Shown: positions 23,655-29,643 of the stretch, one piece after another | Layout: the number at the start of each line of letters is the position of its first letter | Position numbering within the stretch: the first letter of the stretch is position 1 | Source: a virus | IMG/VR virus record: IMGVR_UViG_3300046455_000452 | Span: 1-36,685 of that record | Reading direction: 5' to 3' (one strand) | Length of the DNA stretch: 36,685 nt | The notes under the pieces: model-generated | Seen by the model: only the letters and a program-made list of their open reading frames with translations | The model's database searches: none | Told to the model about the DNA's origin: nothing | Translations under genes and position numbers: made by a program

Positions 23655-24151
23655 TGAAGAGCGAGTACATCAAGGGATGGATCAAGCTCAACAACGGCAA
23701 GTGCGTTGACGCGTTGTTCCACCGCGAGGCAAACCGGGAGTGCGCTCGCATTAAGAGCTGCGTATGCGGCTTCTGCAAGGGCAACGGTCAGTGCGACCTC
23801 GGTGACTGCCACAACGCCATCCCGGCGGTCGGTGAGGTCACGCCCTTGGGCGTGGTGACCCAGCCCGGGAGCATCTGCGTGCCGTGCGAGGACAAGTGGT
23901 CGGCCGGCCTGGCCGGTCACCGCCGGAGCATCTTCGCGAAGCAGGATGAGCCGGCACCCCAGAGCGGATACACGCACTGCGCATGCCGTGACTGCATGGA
24001 GACCACGGTGTCCAGCGACACGAGCAAGCCGGAGCTGTGCACGGAGTGCAAGGGCGCGGGGTGCATGCCGCTCCCGAAGTACGCATCCAACGACAGCCCC
24101 AGGGCTGGCGGGCAGTGGGACTGCCAGCGTGACGACGCGTACGAGGGCTGA
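23654..24151 (+). CDS. Cys-rich protein with DnaJ-type CxxCxGxG motifs
   Basis: The 165-residue protein starts at ATG 23654. It has a first Cys cluster (SCVCGFCKGNGQCDLGDC), then CVPCEDKW, HCACRDCMET and LCTECKGAGC. Two of these fit the CxxCxGxG zinc-binding repeat of DnaJ (CGFCKGNG, CTECKGAG). The N-terminus (SEYIKGWIKLNNGKC) is not a J domain, so it is not a full DnaJ. It probably binds two or more zinc ions and mediates protein or nucleic-acid contacts. It leads a three-gene unit, and its first bases (GGCTGATCATGA) recur at the start of the next gene. Confidence 0.75.
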   Translation: MKSEYIKGWIKLNNGKCVDALFHREANRECARIKSCVCGFCKGNGQCDLGDCHNAIPAVGEVTPLGVVTQPGSICVPCEDKWSAGLAGHRRSIFAKQDEPAPQSGYTHCACRDCMETTVSSDTSKPELCTECKGAGCMPLPKYASNDSPRAGGQWDCQRDDAYEG

Positions 24152-24153
24152 TC

Positions 24154-24297
24154 ATGACCAGCGAGTACGAAGACATGATCGTCGCCCGTGCTGCCGATCT
24201 CTATCGGCAGTGGGAGGCCCGCCCCTGGCACGCGAAGCTGAGGGGCCGCATCCGCGGCGCATGGAGCCGCTTCCGTATCACCCGGAAGGGGTGGTGA
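24154..24297 (+). CDS. Small basic helical protein, 47 aa
   Basis: It starts at ATG 24154, 2 bases after the preceding TGA, and ends in TGG-TGA overlapping the next start. It begins MTSEYEDMIVARAADLYRQW and ends in an Arg/Lys/Trp-rich helix (LRGRIRGAWSRFRITRKGW). This could be membrane- or nucleic-acid-binding. It is too short for frame statistics, but the coupled junctions on both sides support it. Function is unknown. Confidence 0.6.
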   Translation: MTSEYEDMIVARAADLYRQWEARPWHAKLRGRIRGAWSRFRITRKGW

Positions 24298-24455
24298 GCG
24301 TGTACGTCGTGCAGGCCTTCGTGAGAGGTCAAGTGGTCTGCGATGTCGGTCCGTTCAGGCTGGCCGACATAAGGGCTATCAGCTACTTTGCGCACGAACT
24401 GCGCGACGAGTTTCCGGACGCCGTGGTCGCGATCATGCCGTTCCGGACCAACTGA
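24294..24455 (+). CDS. Small hypothetical protein, 53 aa
   Basis: It starts at GTG 24294, overlapping the previous TGA as GTGA. GTG 24300 is an alternative. The sequence is compact with beta and helix alternation (VYVVQAFVRGQVV, FRLADIRAISYFAHELRDEF, AVVAIMPFRTN). It is the last gene before the terminator at 24477. No family is recognised. Confidence 0.6.
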   Translation: MSVYVVQAFVRGQVVCDVGPFRLADIRAISYFAHELRDEFPDAVVAIMPFRTN

Positions 24456-24476
24456 TCATCCGCCGGATCACAGGGG

Positions 24477-24500
24477 ACGCACCTCTCGGAGGTGCGTTTC
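24477..24500 (+). terminator. Rho-independent terminator of right-arm unit 1
   Basis: ACGCACCTC, loop TCG, GAGGTGCGT forms a perfect 9-bp stem followed by TTC. It lies 22 bases after the last stop of the three-gene unit. Confidence 0.75.
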
Positions 24501-24523
24501 CCTTGCTCTTACGGATGAGAGCA

Positions 24524-24572
24524 CGCACGGAGTGATGTCCGTGCGCCCCATGGTTGACGGAGAGGTCACACC
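24524..24572 (+). promoter_or_regulatory. Leader hairpin plus Shine-Dalgarno hairpin (unit 2)
   Basis: CGCACGGA (24524-24531) pairs with TCCGTGCG (24538-24545). Then GGT-TGAC (24552-24558) pairs with GTCA-c-ACC (24565-24572) around the loop GGAGAG (24559-24564), placing the ribosome site 8 bases before ATG 24573. The CGCACGG/CCGTGCG arms also occur, in swapped order, in the leader at 26020-26085. Confidence 0.55.
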
Positions 24573-24953
24573 ATGACGTACCGCATTGAGGTCACGCGCA
24601 GCTCGTACTACGTCGAGTCGGACGAGACCGAGACGTGGACCACCGACCCGCACCGCATCGAGACGTCCGAGATGGAGTGCGACGCGGACGCGAAGGATGA
24701 GTACGACACGCCCGTTGCATGGGCGGTCGCCATGCTGAACAACGAGCACATCGTGCAGACCCCGGACGTGGCCGGTTTCCCGGACCTGGAGCCGTCCGGT
24801 TCCCCGATCCCCGACGGGATCGGCTCGCACTGGTGGCTGTCCGGCCAGACGCCCGACAACTACACCAACGAGGAGACCGAGACGACTGTCCGTCTCGTCG
24901 AGTGGACCGACGAGCAGCGCGCGGAGGTCTTCCGCGCCGTTGGTGGTGCGTGA
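24573..24953 (+). CDS. Acidic hypothetical protein, 126 aa
   Basis: It starts at ATG 24573 after GGAGAGG. The sequence is strongly acidic (YYVESDETETWTTDPH, ECDADAKDEYD, NEETETTVRLVEW) with few basic residues. It has an N-terminal beta strand pattern and a C-terminal helix (TDEQRAEVFRAVGG). Acidic phage proteins sometimes mimic DNA or bind host enzymes, but no specific family is visible. It leads the second short unit and overlaps the following gene by 4 bases. Confidence 0.7.
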   Translation: MTYRIEVTRSSYYVESDETETWTTDPHRIETSEMECDADAKDEYDTPVAWAVAMLNNEHIVQTPDVAGFPDLEPSGSPIPDGIGSHWWLSGQTPDNYTNEETETTVRLVEWTDEQRAEVFRAVGGA

Positions 24954-25213
24954 CCGTGGCCAAGATCTTCCCGCCCGGCACACGGGTGACGCTCGATGAT
25001 CCGGACTACGGCCCGTGGTACGGCCGTGTGGTGGTCTGTCTGTGCAAGCGGCACGTCTGGCAACCGGTCCTCCTTGACCGCGAATGCGGCCATGAGCGCT
25101 GCGGCCACGGCCGCGGGGCGGCTGCTTGTCCCTGGCCTATGCACGTCGTCTGGCGCAACGGCAACGAGTCGCACCAGGGCATGGACGGCCTCGCGGCCGT
25201 GACGACGCCGTGA
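24950..25213 (+). CDS. Small SH3-like / Cys-His protein, 87 aa
   Basis: It starts at GTG 24950 in a GTGA overlap. The N-terminus (FPPGTRVTLDDPDYGPWYGRVV) looks like a small SH3-like beta barrel. It is followed by CLCKRHVW and CGHERCGHGRGAAACPW, which could bind zinc. No known family is assigned. Spacing shows it is coupled with both neighbours. Confidence 0.65.
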   Translation: MTVAKIFPPGTRVTLDDPDYGPWYGRVVVCLCKRHVWQPVLLDRECGHERCGHGRGAAACPWPMHVVWRNGNESHQGMDGLAAVTTP

Positions 25214-25305
25214 GCGCCGTCCTGACGGCCCTGTGGGACGTCGTCGCGGTCGTAGTCCTGGCAGGCCCCGCACAGTTCGTGTGCGGGCACCACAGGATGC
25301 ACTGA
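25210..25305 (+). CDS. Small single-span membrane protein, 31 aa
   Basis: It starts at GTG 25210, overlapping the previous TGA. It consists of a hydrophobic segment (VLTALWDVVAVVVLAG) and a short polar tail (CGHHRMH). It is coupled to the upstream gene and followed by a terminator, so it is probably translated. It could be a holin-like or membrane regulatory peptide, but 31 residues do not allow a firm call. Confidence 0.5.
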   Translation: MSAVLTALWDVVAVVVLAGPAQFVCGHHRMH

Positions 25306-25323
25306 GCCCCTGTAAGAGCCATC

Positions 25324-25352
25324 GGGTCCACACCTCCGGGTGTGGGCCCTCT
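25324..25352 (+). terminator. Terminator of right-arm unit 2
   Basis: GGGTCCACACC, loop TCCG, GGTGTGGGCCC is an 11-bp stem with one T-G pair, followed by TCTT. It closes the unit 24573-25305. Confidence 0.75.
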
Positions 25353-25403
25353 TGGTTCCGCAGAGCGAACCGCACCGCTGGCCTGATGAACCATCGGTGA
25401 CCG

Positions 25404-25421
25404 CTGCATGGAGAGGTGCAG
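25404..25421 (+). promoter_or_regulatory. Shine-Dalgarno presented in hairpin loop (unit 3)
   Basis: CTGCAT pairs with GTGCAG (one T-G pair) around the loop GGAGAG (25410-25415), 9 bases before ATG 25425. A weaker hairpin GGTTC/GAACC lies at 25354-25371. Confidence 0.6.
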
Positions 25422-25424
25422 ATC

Positions 25425-25748
25425 ATGAGCATTCGCCAGCAGCTGCGCGACCGCTGGTTCGAGCAGCAGGCATCCGCCACCGCCGGGCTCGCGTGGCCCA
25501 TGGAAGAGCCCCCGCCCGTGGACCCGGCGCAGGATCCTCAGTACCCGTACAGCCGTGCGCGTGAGATGCGCGTGCTCCGCGACGCGGACGCGTGCAGCGA
25601 CTACACGGTGGCCTTCTGGCGCGAGCGCCACGACGACTTCGACCCCTCGGTCAACGAGCGGGAGTACTCCCTCGCGGAGGACGAGCGGTACGACAACGGT
25701 GACGGCGCGATCTACAGCGTGGAGTACCTCAAGCGGACGGGGGCGTGA
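25425..25748 (+). CDS. Hypothetical acidic protein, 107 aa
   Basis: It starts at ATG 25425 (MSIRQQLRDRWFEQQ). There is a proline-rich linker (MEEPPPVDPAQDPQYPY), then a charged helical part (RVLRDADACSDYTVAFWRERHDDF) and an acidic C-terminus (YSLAEDERYDNGDGAIYSVEYL). No motif is recognised. It is the first gene of the third short unit, and the next gene starts 2 bases after its stop. Confidence 0.7.
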   Translation: MSIRQQLRDRWFEQQASATAGLAWPMEEPPPVDPAQDPQYPYSRAREMRVLRDADACSDYTVAFWRERHDDFDPSVNEREYSLAEDERYDNGDGAIYSVEYLKRTGA

Positions 25749-25750
25749 TC

Positions 25751-25933
25751 ATGGCAAACCAGACTCCGCAAGAGATTGCCGAGAGGCTCGGCAAGTCCCT
25801 GGACTGGGCGTCGGAGCACTCCGGCTACCACGTCTGCGTGGATCGTAGGCACTACGTCTGGAGTTGCATCGTGGCTGACCCGGAGTGCGATTCGACCGCG
25901 CGCTACTTCATGAGGAAGTACCCGACCAGCTGA
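25751..25933 (+). CDS. Small hypothetical protein, 60 aa
   Basis: It starts at ATG 25751 (MANQTPQEIAERLGKSLDW). The N-terminus is a helix resembling the start of an HTH, then SGYHVCVDRRHYVWSC and a polar end. Two cysteines are present, and no family is recognised. It is followed by the strong terminator at 25970. Confidence 0.65.
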   Translation: MANQTPQEIAERLGKSLDWASEHSGYHVCVDRRHYVWSCIVADPECDSTARYFMRKYPTS

Positions 25934-25969
25934 TCCCACAGACCCCCGGCACCCCCCCCGCCGGGATGA

Positions 25970-26010
25970 GAGGTTCCTGCCCCGCCCCCTCCCCTAGGGG
26001 CAGGAACCTC
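25970..26010 (+). terminator. Very strong terminator hairpin of unit 3
   Basis: GAGGTTCCTGCCCC and GGGGCAGGAACCTC form a perfect 14-bp stem with a 13-base pyrimidine-rich loop. There is no T run afterwards, so termination may be structure-driven. It lies between the units ending at 25933 and starting at 26115. Confidence 0.7.
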
Positions 26011-26019
26011 GCCCCAAGT

Positions 26020-26112
26020 CCGTGCGAGCGGAAGTCTGCATGCCTACCACCTCTCCGGTGGGCATGCAGGCCTCGGTCCGCACGGGCCAAGCCATGACCT
26101 ACGGAGAGGTAG
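26020..26112 (+). promoter_or_regulatory. Structured leader with bulged hairpin and SD hairpin (unit 4)
   Basis: CCGTGCG (26020-26026) pairs with CGCACGG (26079-26085) and encloses CTGCATGC (26036-26043) with GCATGCAG (26062-26069), continued by CCACC/GGTGG across a CTA bulge. Next, CTAC (26099-26102) pairs with GTAG (26109-26112) around GGAGAG (26103-26108), 6 bases before ATG 26115. The leader could be a cis-regulatory RNA. Only the pairing is observed. Confidence 0.55.
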
Positions 26113-26114
26113 CG

Positions 26115-26444
26115 ATGGCCAACATTGAAGGGCTCCAGCAGACGCTGGAGTACATCCAGGAACACCCGAGCGACTGGGACCAGATGCGATGGGTCTCCTG
26201 CTTCGCCGGGATATCGCTCCGCGTCCTCAAGGGTGCGCAGCTGTCGGAACTCGACTGCTGCAACCTCTGCCGCGATCTGCGGATCGATGGCAGGCGCCTT
26301 GCGCCCCAGGAGATTCAGGAAGCCGCAGGCGCGGCCCTGGAGCTGACGGACGCGCAGCGCCGCGCGCTGTTCCACCAGACCAACGACCTCGCGGCACTGA
26401 CCGCGTTCGTGCAGGAGTTCACCGCGGAGAAGGTGCCCGCATGA
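26115..26444 (+). CDS. Hypothetical protein, 109 aa
   Basis: It starts at ATG 26115. The region EYIQEHPSDWDQMRWVSCFAG resembles a common actinobacterial/phage small protein family with HPxxWDQxxW and CFAG, whose function is unknown. It continues with CCNLCRDLRIDGRR and a C-terminal helical part (LELTDAQRRALFHQTNDLAAL). It ends in ATGA with the following gene. Both genes look like host-related accessory proteins. Confidence 0.7.
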   Translation: MANIEGLQQTLEYIQEHPSDWDQMRWVSCFAGISLRVLKGAQLSELDCCNLCRDLRIDGRRLAPQEIQEAAGAALELTDAQRRALFHQTNDLAALTAFVQEFTAEKVPA

Positions 26445-26794
26445 GCGAGATCGACTACGCGGCACGCGTCGCCAAGGGCGCGGCCCTGCTGGACGAGAAG
26501 CGCCCCGGATGGGAGCGCCTGATCGACCTGGAGATCCTCGACATCGAGAGCCCCACGAGCTGCGTCACGGCACAGCTCAGCGGCGTACGGGACTTCAAGG
26601 TCGGGCGAGAACAGCTCGGCTTGAACAACGCGTCGTACGTCGCCCACGGCTTCAACACCCCGAGCGACTGCGATTGCTGTTGGACGGAGGTCGTCCCTGA
26701 GGACTACAGCGCGGACGCCGCGTACGACACGCTCAACACCCTTTGGAAGGACTTGATCAGCAAGCGTCTGGCTCCCGAGCCGGCTGACGGCTGA
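26441..26794 (+). CDS. Hypothetical protein, 117 aa
   Basis: It starts at ATG 26441 in an ATGA overlap. The sequence (MSEIDYAARVAKGAALLDEKRPGW...) resembles small proteins seen in Streptomyces phages and chromosomes: a helix with GAALLDEKRPGW, then DLEILDIESPTSCVTAQLSG and NTPSDCDCCWTEV. Three clustered cysteines (CDCC) could bind a metal. Function is unknown. Confidence 0.7.
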   Translation: MSEIDYAARVAKGAALLDEKRPGWERLIDLEILDIESPTSCVTAQLSGVRDFKVGREQLGLNNASYVAHGFNTPSDCDCCWTEVVPEDYSADAAYDTLNTLWKDLISKRLAPEPADG

Positions 26795-26859
26795 TCAGCA
26801 TGCAGCCCCTGCCCGGCGGTGTGGCGAAGCCCGCCGGGTGGGGGCGCAAGGGAGGCGCA

Positions 26860-26988
26860 ATGCGTCAACAACGCGTGACCAAGCGTAAGAGAGTGGCAGA
26901 CAAGCGTCGTACGGCGCGAGAGGATGAACCGCAAGAGGAGAAACCGGAGATCCGCCCGGATCTCCGGCACTGGTTCGAGGAGAGGTGA
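26860..26988 (+). CDS. Small highly charged protein, 42 aa
   Basis: It starts at ATG 26860 with GGGAGG 6 bases upstream. The track-like extension back to 26800 includes a GC hairpin and is unlikely to be coded. The sequence is Arg/Lys-rich (MRQQRVTKRKRVADKRR) then Glu/Pro-rich (EDEPQEEKPE). A perfect 10-bp hairpin (26944-26953 with 26958-26967) lies inside its 3' end, just before the next ribosome site. Function is unknown. Confidence 0.6.
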   Translation: MRQQRVTKRKRVADKRRTAREDEPQEEKPEIRPDLRHWFEER

Positions 26989-26991
26989 ACC
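26972..26991 (+). promoter_or_regulatory. Shine-Dalgarno presented in hairpin loop (unit 5)
   Basis: GGTTC (26972-26976) pairs with GAACC (26987-26991), closed by a G-T pair, and presents GGAGAG (26979-26984). The nearest ATG at 7 bases is 26992, which opens a tiny frame MPWRPPSN with stop at 27016-27018. The DUF5753 frame begins at ATG 26997, 12 bases away. Confidence 0.55.
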
Positions 26992-26996
26992 ATGCC

Positions 26997-27791
26997 ATGG
27001 AGACCGCCGAGCAACTGATCAGAGCGTTACGAGCCCCGGACCAGCGGGGCATGGGCCGCATTGAGGCGAGCGACAACGGCCCGTCCAACATCAACCGCCT
27101 GGCTGATCTGGACGCCAGGGCGACGCACATCCGGGTCTGGGACAGCACGGTCATCCCGGGCAACCTCCAGACGCCGGGCTATTCGGCCGCGGTGATCCGT
27201 GCGGCTCACCCGAGACTGTCCTCCATCGAGCTGGAGCGGCGCGTCCTGCGCAAAGAGGCCCGCGCACGTGCGTTCCTGCGGCGCACGTTTGACGAGAGCA
27301 TGGAGCAGATCTGGATCATCATCGGGGAGCGGGCGATCACGCAAGCCGTGCGCCTCGATGATGACGGCGAGACGCACGCCAAGCAGCTCTGGCATCTCCA
27401 GCGCCTCGCGGCGCACGCGCGGATCCTCGTGCAGGTGTTGCCGGAAGGTGTCGTGACGCCAGGCTTGGCCGACCAGTTCTGTCTTCACACTCTGGACGCC
27501 GAACACCGCGTTGGCTACGTTGAGACGATCATGGGTTCGTGGTACTCCACGCGCCTTGAGGACGTGGCCAAGCTCCACAGCACCTTCACCGAGATCGGGA
27601 GCGCGGCCATGTCTCCCTCAGCCACCCGGACGTTCATTCGAGAGGTACTGGCGACATGGCGGTCAGCAAAGATCACATCACTCGAACTCACCGAGGAGAG
27701 CGATTCCTCTTCTCCTCGTATTCCACCCAGGGCGACGACTGCATTGGAGTCGCAGGACTCCCTACGGGCACCGCACCGCACGGAGCCATAG
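26997..27791 (+). CDS. DUF5753 domain protein without HTH (Scr1-type)
   Basis: It has 264 residues from ATG 26997. A GTG at 26985 abuts the ribosome site and is unlikely. The sequence matches the DUF5753 pattern: IRVWDSTVIPGNLQTPGYSAAVIR, then ARAFLRRTF, a WIIIGERAI strand, QLWHLQRLAAHARILVQVLPEG and a closing helix with SPSATRTFIREVL. DUF5753 normally follows an N-terminal XRE helix-turn-helix in Streptomyces regulators. No HTH is present here. Paired with DUF397 it resembles the Scr1-type toxin-antitoxin-like modules. Its last ~45 residues overlap the DUF397 gene, so true domain end is probably near 27660. Confidence 0.85.
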   Translation: METAEQLIRALRAPDQRGMGRIEASDNGPSNINRLADLDARATHIRVWDSTVIPGNLQTPGYSAAVIRAAHPRLSSIELERRVLRKEARARAFLRRTFDESMEQIWIIIGERAITQAVRLDDDGETHAKQLWHLQRLAAHARILVQVLPEGVVTPGLADQFCLHTLDAEHRVGYVETIMGSWYSTRLEDVAKLHSTFTEIGSAAMSPSATRTFIREVLATWRSAKITSLELTEESDSSSPRIPPRATTALESQDSLRAPHRTEP

Positions 27792-27883
27792 CGGTACTGG
27801 ACTCCAAGCGTCCCCAGGGCGCCGTCCTGGAGGTCACAGGCGGCGCCTGGAGCGCCTTTGTGCGCTCCGTCAAGGCTCTCTGA
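27656..27883 (+). CDS. DUF397 domain protein
   Basis: The 75-residue protein starts at ATG 27656, with AGAGG about 10 bases upstream. The FLFSSYSTQGDDCIGVAG segment, IAVLDSKRPQGAVLEV and the WSAFVRSVKAL end are the hallmarks of DUF397. These are small partners of XRE/DUF5753 proteins in Streptomyces, and some of these pairs act as growth or developmental modulators. It overlaps the DUF5753 gene by 136 bases in another frame. It ends just before the terminator at 27897. Confidence 0.85.
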   Translation: MAVSKDHITRTHRGERFLFSSYSTQGDDCIGVAGLPTGTAPHGAIAVLDSKRPQGAVLEVTGGAWSAFVRSVKAL

Positions 27884-27893
27884 GCCTTCCTGT

Positions 27894-27926
27894 ACCGAAG
27901 CCCCCACACTGCCTCGTGGGGGCTTC
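27894..27926 (+). terminator. Terminator after the DUF5753/DUF397 pair
   Basis: GAAGCCCCCAC and GTGGGGGCTTC make a perfect 11-bp stem with a loop of 7-8 bases, followed by GTC. Further small hairpins (CCGCCCC/GGGGCGG and CCCCT/AGGGG) lie between it and the first tRNA-like element. Confidence 0.75.
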
Positions 27927-28022
27927 GTCACGCCCGCCCCTGTGGGGCGGATGAGCGTCGGTCCCCTGCCGAGGGGTCCCATGGCCCGGTCTGGCACCAC
28001 CGGTGACGCGCAACGGTGCCGC

Positions 28023-28102
28023 CCCCTCGTAGCTCAGCGGTAGAGCAGCCCCCAGCGCGCCTTGGGGACGGTTGGTCGCCGGTTCAAATCCGGTCGGGGG
28101 GA
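28023..28102 (+). tRNA. tRNA-like element 2, abnormal anticodon arm
   Basis: The acceptor is CCCCTCG with CGGGGGG (one T-G pair), followed by T8-A9. A perfect D arm (GCTC-AGCGGTA-GAGC) and a T arm (GCCGG-TTCAAAT-CCGGT) complete most of the cloverleaf. The anticodon arm is CCCCA with TGGGG around an 8-nt loop GCGCGCCT, or 4 bp around 11 nt. No 7-nt loop and no U33 can be drawn, and the variable region is ~10 nt. No CCA is encoded. It might be called a tRNA by automated search, but decoding is doubtful. Confidence 0.55.
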
Positions 28103-28153
28103 CGTTCGCGGCCGACGGGCCGTGACTGGTGCACCGGGCGATATCCCGGTGTC

Positions 28154-28222
28154 GGGCGGATAACTCAACTGAGCAGAGACCCCCGCTAGGGGGTGATGCG
28201 GGTTCGAATCCCGCTCCGTCTA
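28154..28222 (+). tRNA. tRNA-like element 3, short anticodon arm
   Basis: The acceptor is GGGCGGA with TCCGTCT (7 pairs, two G-T), followed by T8-A9. The T arm is perfect (GCGGG-TTCGAAT-CCCGC). The D arm is weak (ACTC with GAG and a loop lacking the usual GG). The anticodon position is a 16-nt hairpin, ACCCCC-GCTA-GGGGGT, one base shorter than a canonical arm and with a 4- or 6-nt loop and no U33. Length is about 69 nt. It lies 52 bases after element 2. It is probably a degenerate tRNA or a tRNA mimic. Confidence 0.5.
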
Positions 28223-28471
28223 CGGAAGCGTGGCAGACGCTACGAGGAACGCCGCGCAGCCCCTTCGGGCAGCTGCGTCACCCGAAGGGACGGCCAACGC
28301 CTCGCGCGGGTCCTGGACCCTCTAGCTTCCGGTGAGTTTCGCTCCAACTAAGTGAGATCTGTCAGGAGGAGCTGTAAGGGTCTGGCCAGCCTGAACCGAA
28401 ACCAAATGGCCACCGCCCCGCCGGCCCGATGACCGGCGGGGCTCCCCATGTCCCGAGGAGAGGAGCCCGGC
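28223..28471 (+). other. Intergenic region with two hairpins
   Basis: No gene is seen. CCCTTCGGG (28261-28269) pairs with CCCGAAGGG (28281-28289), and GCCCCGCCGG (28415-28424) pairs with CCGGCGGGGC (28433-28442). The second lies 30 bases before ATG 28472 and contains no T run. It may be a leader or attenuator of the following gene. The ribosome site GGAGAGG of that gene is not in a hairpin loop of the type seen at 23.6-27.0 kb. Confidence 0.55.
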
Positions 28472-29374
28472 ATGTCATTGCCGCGCACGCTTGAGGCCGA
28501 GAGGGAACTGACTCCGGCCAACGATCCGCACTCCCTGCCCAGCCGGACCGGGGTCTACCCGGTCACGCCCGCGATGGCCAGTTCCTGGCTGTCGTATCGC
28601 AACCACCCGAAGAACCGCCCCCTCAGCAAGTCCGTCTCCGCCCGCTACCAGGCGGACATGGAGTCCGGCCGGTGGCGCGAGGCCACCCCCGAGGGCCTGA
28701 TCTTCGACACGGACGGCTACGTGATCTCGGGTCAGCATCGCCTCAAGGCGCAGGCGAACGCCGGAGCCACGCTGGACTGGTGGATCTTCGTGGACGAGCC
28801 GCGCGAGATCTTCGAGACCGTGGACCAGGGCTTCCGCCGCACTGCGGCGCACCTGATCCGCGGCAAGTACGCCTCTCAGGTCGGCGCCGGGGCGCGTCAC
28901 CTGGCAGCGCTCGCCTACGGCGACCGCTGGGGCATGCCGCACTTCAACGGCATCACGACCCCCGAGGCGGTGGCCACGTACCACGTATGGCCGGAGCTGA
29001 CGTGGCACCTGACCGAGGTCATGGCCTGCCACTACGAAGCCGGGGTCATAGGCCCCCCGCACCTGGCCGTGATCGCCCAGGCGGACCGCACGGAACACCG
29101 GGAACTGATCCCCTCCTGGCTGGAGGGCGTGCGCACGGGCTACGACCTGCGCAAGGGCGACCCGCGCGCGCACCTGCGGAACCGTTTCCGCAACGGCTAC
29201 GCCACCGCGGGCCAGGGCAACAAGCGTGACTCGATGTACGCGGTGATCGTCAAGGCGTGGAACGCCTACGTGACCGGCGAGTCCCTCACGGTCCTCAGGT
29301 TCATGACGTCCGAGGAACTGCCCACGGTCGAGGGCTTCAGCTTCAAGAACGACACCAGGGAGAACGCAGCGTGA
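28472..29374 (+). CDS. ParB/Srx-like DNA-binding protein
   Basis: It has 300 residues from ATG 28472, with GGAGAGG upstream. The N-terminal region contains SGRWREATPEGLIFDTDGYVISGQHRLKAQANAG, the xDGxxxxGQHRL signature of ParB/sulfiredoxin-fold proteins common in phages. The middle is helical (GARHLAALAYGDRW, VWPELTWHLTEVM). The C-terminal part has RFRNGYATAGQGNKRDSMYAVIVKAWNAY. It probably binds or modifies DNA, but the active residues are not diagnostic and the function of this subgroup is unclear. It overlaps the next gene by 4 bases. Confidence 0.65.
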   Translation: MSLPRTLEAERELTPANDPHSLPSRTGVYPVTPAMASSWLSYRNHPKNRPLSKSVSARYQADMESGRWREATPEGLIFDTDGYVISGQHRLKAQANAGATLDWWIFVDEPREIFETVDQGFRRTAAHLIRGKYASQVGAGARHLAALAYGDRWGMPHFNGITTPEAVATYHVWPELTWHLTEVMACHYEAGVIGPPHLAVIAQADRTEHRELIPSWLEGVRTGYDLRKGDPRAHLRNRFRNGYATAGQGNKRDSMYAVIVKAWNAYVTGESLTVLRFMTSEELPTVEGFSFKNDTRENAA

Positions 29375-29643
29375 CGCGCGGCAACCAGTACACGAACCGA
29401 GTTCCGCACGCCCGCCTGCGGCAGCTCCAGAAGCAGGCCCTGAGCCTGCTGGACGCCCGCGAGAAGGCCGAGGAGGACATCCTCGTGTTCATCCACGAGG
29501 CGACCGGGGAGAAGGTCAGCAACGCCGCCCTGGCGGGTATGTTCGGCACCTCCGCTTCCGGGATACCCGCGAAGGCCGCGCAGGGCGCGGACCTCAAGGC
29601 CAGGCGCGCCCGCAGAAAGGGCGCGTCCCCGACGGACGCATGA
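29371..29643 (+). CDS. Small HTH-like protein, 90 aa
   Basis: It starts at GTG 29371 in a GTGA overlap with the ParB-like gene. The middle has a helix (LQKQALSLLDAREKAEEDILVF), followed by KVSNAALAGMFGTSASGIPAKA, which looks like a helix-turn-helix. The C-terminus is basic (LKARRARRKGAS). A DNA-binding role in the ParB-like unit is likely, based on this motif. Confidence 0.65.
   Translation: MTRGNQYTNRVPHARLRQLQKQALSLLDAREKAEEDILVFIHEATGEKVSNAALAGMFGTSASGIPAKAAQGADLKARRARRKGASPTDA

Noticed and set aside
23500-23709. Plus-strand frame of 69 residues
   Set aside because: It overlaps the start of the well-supported gene at 23654 and the Shine-Dalgarno hairpin, has a TTA codon and poor composition.
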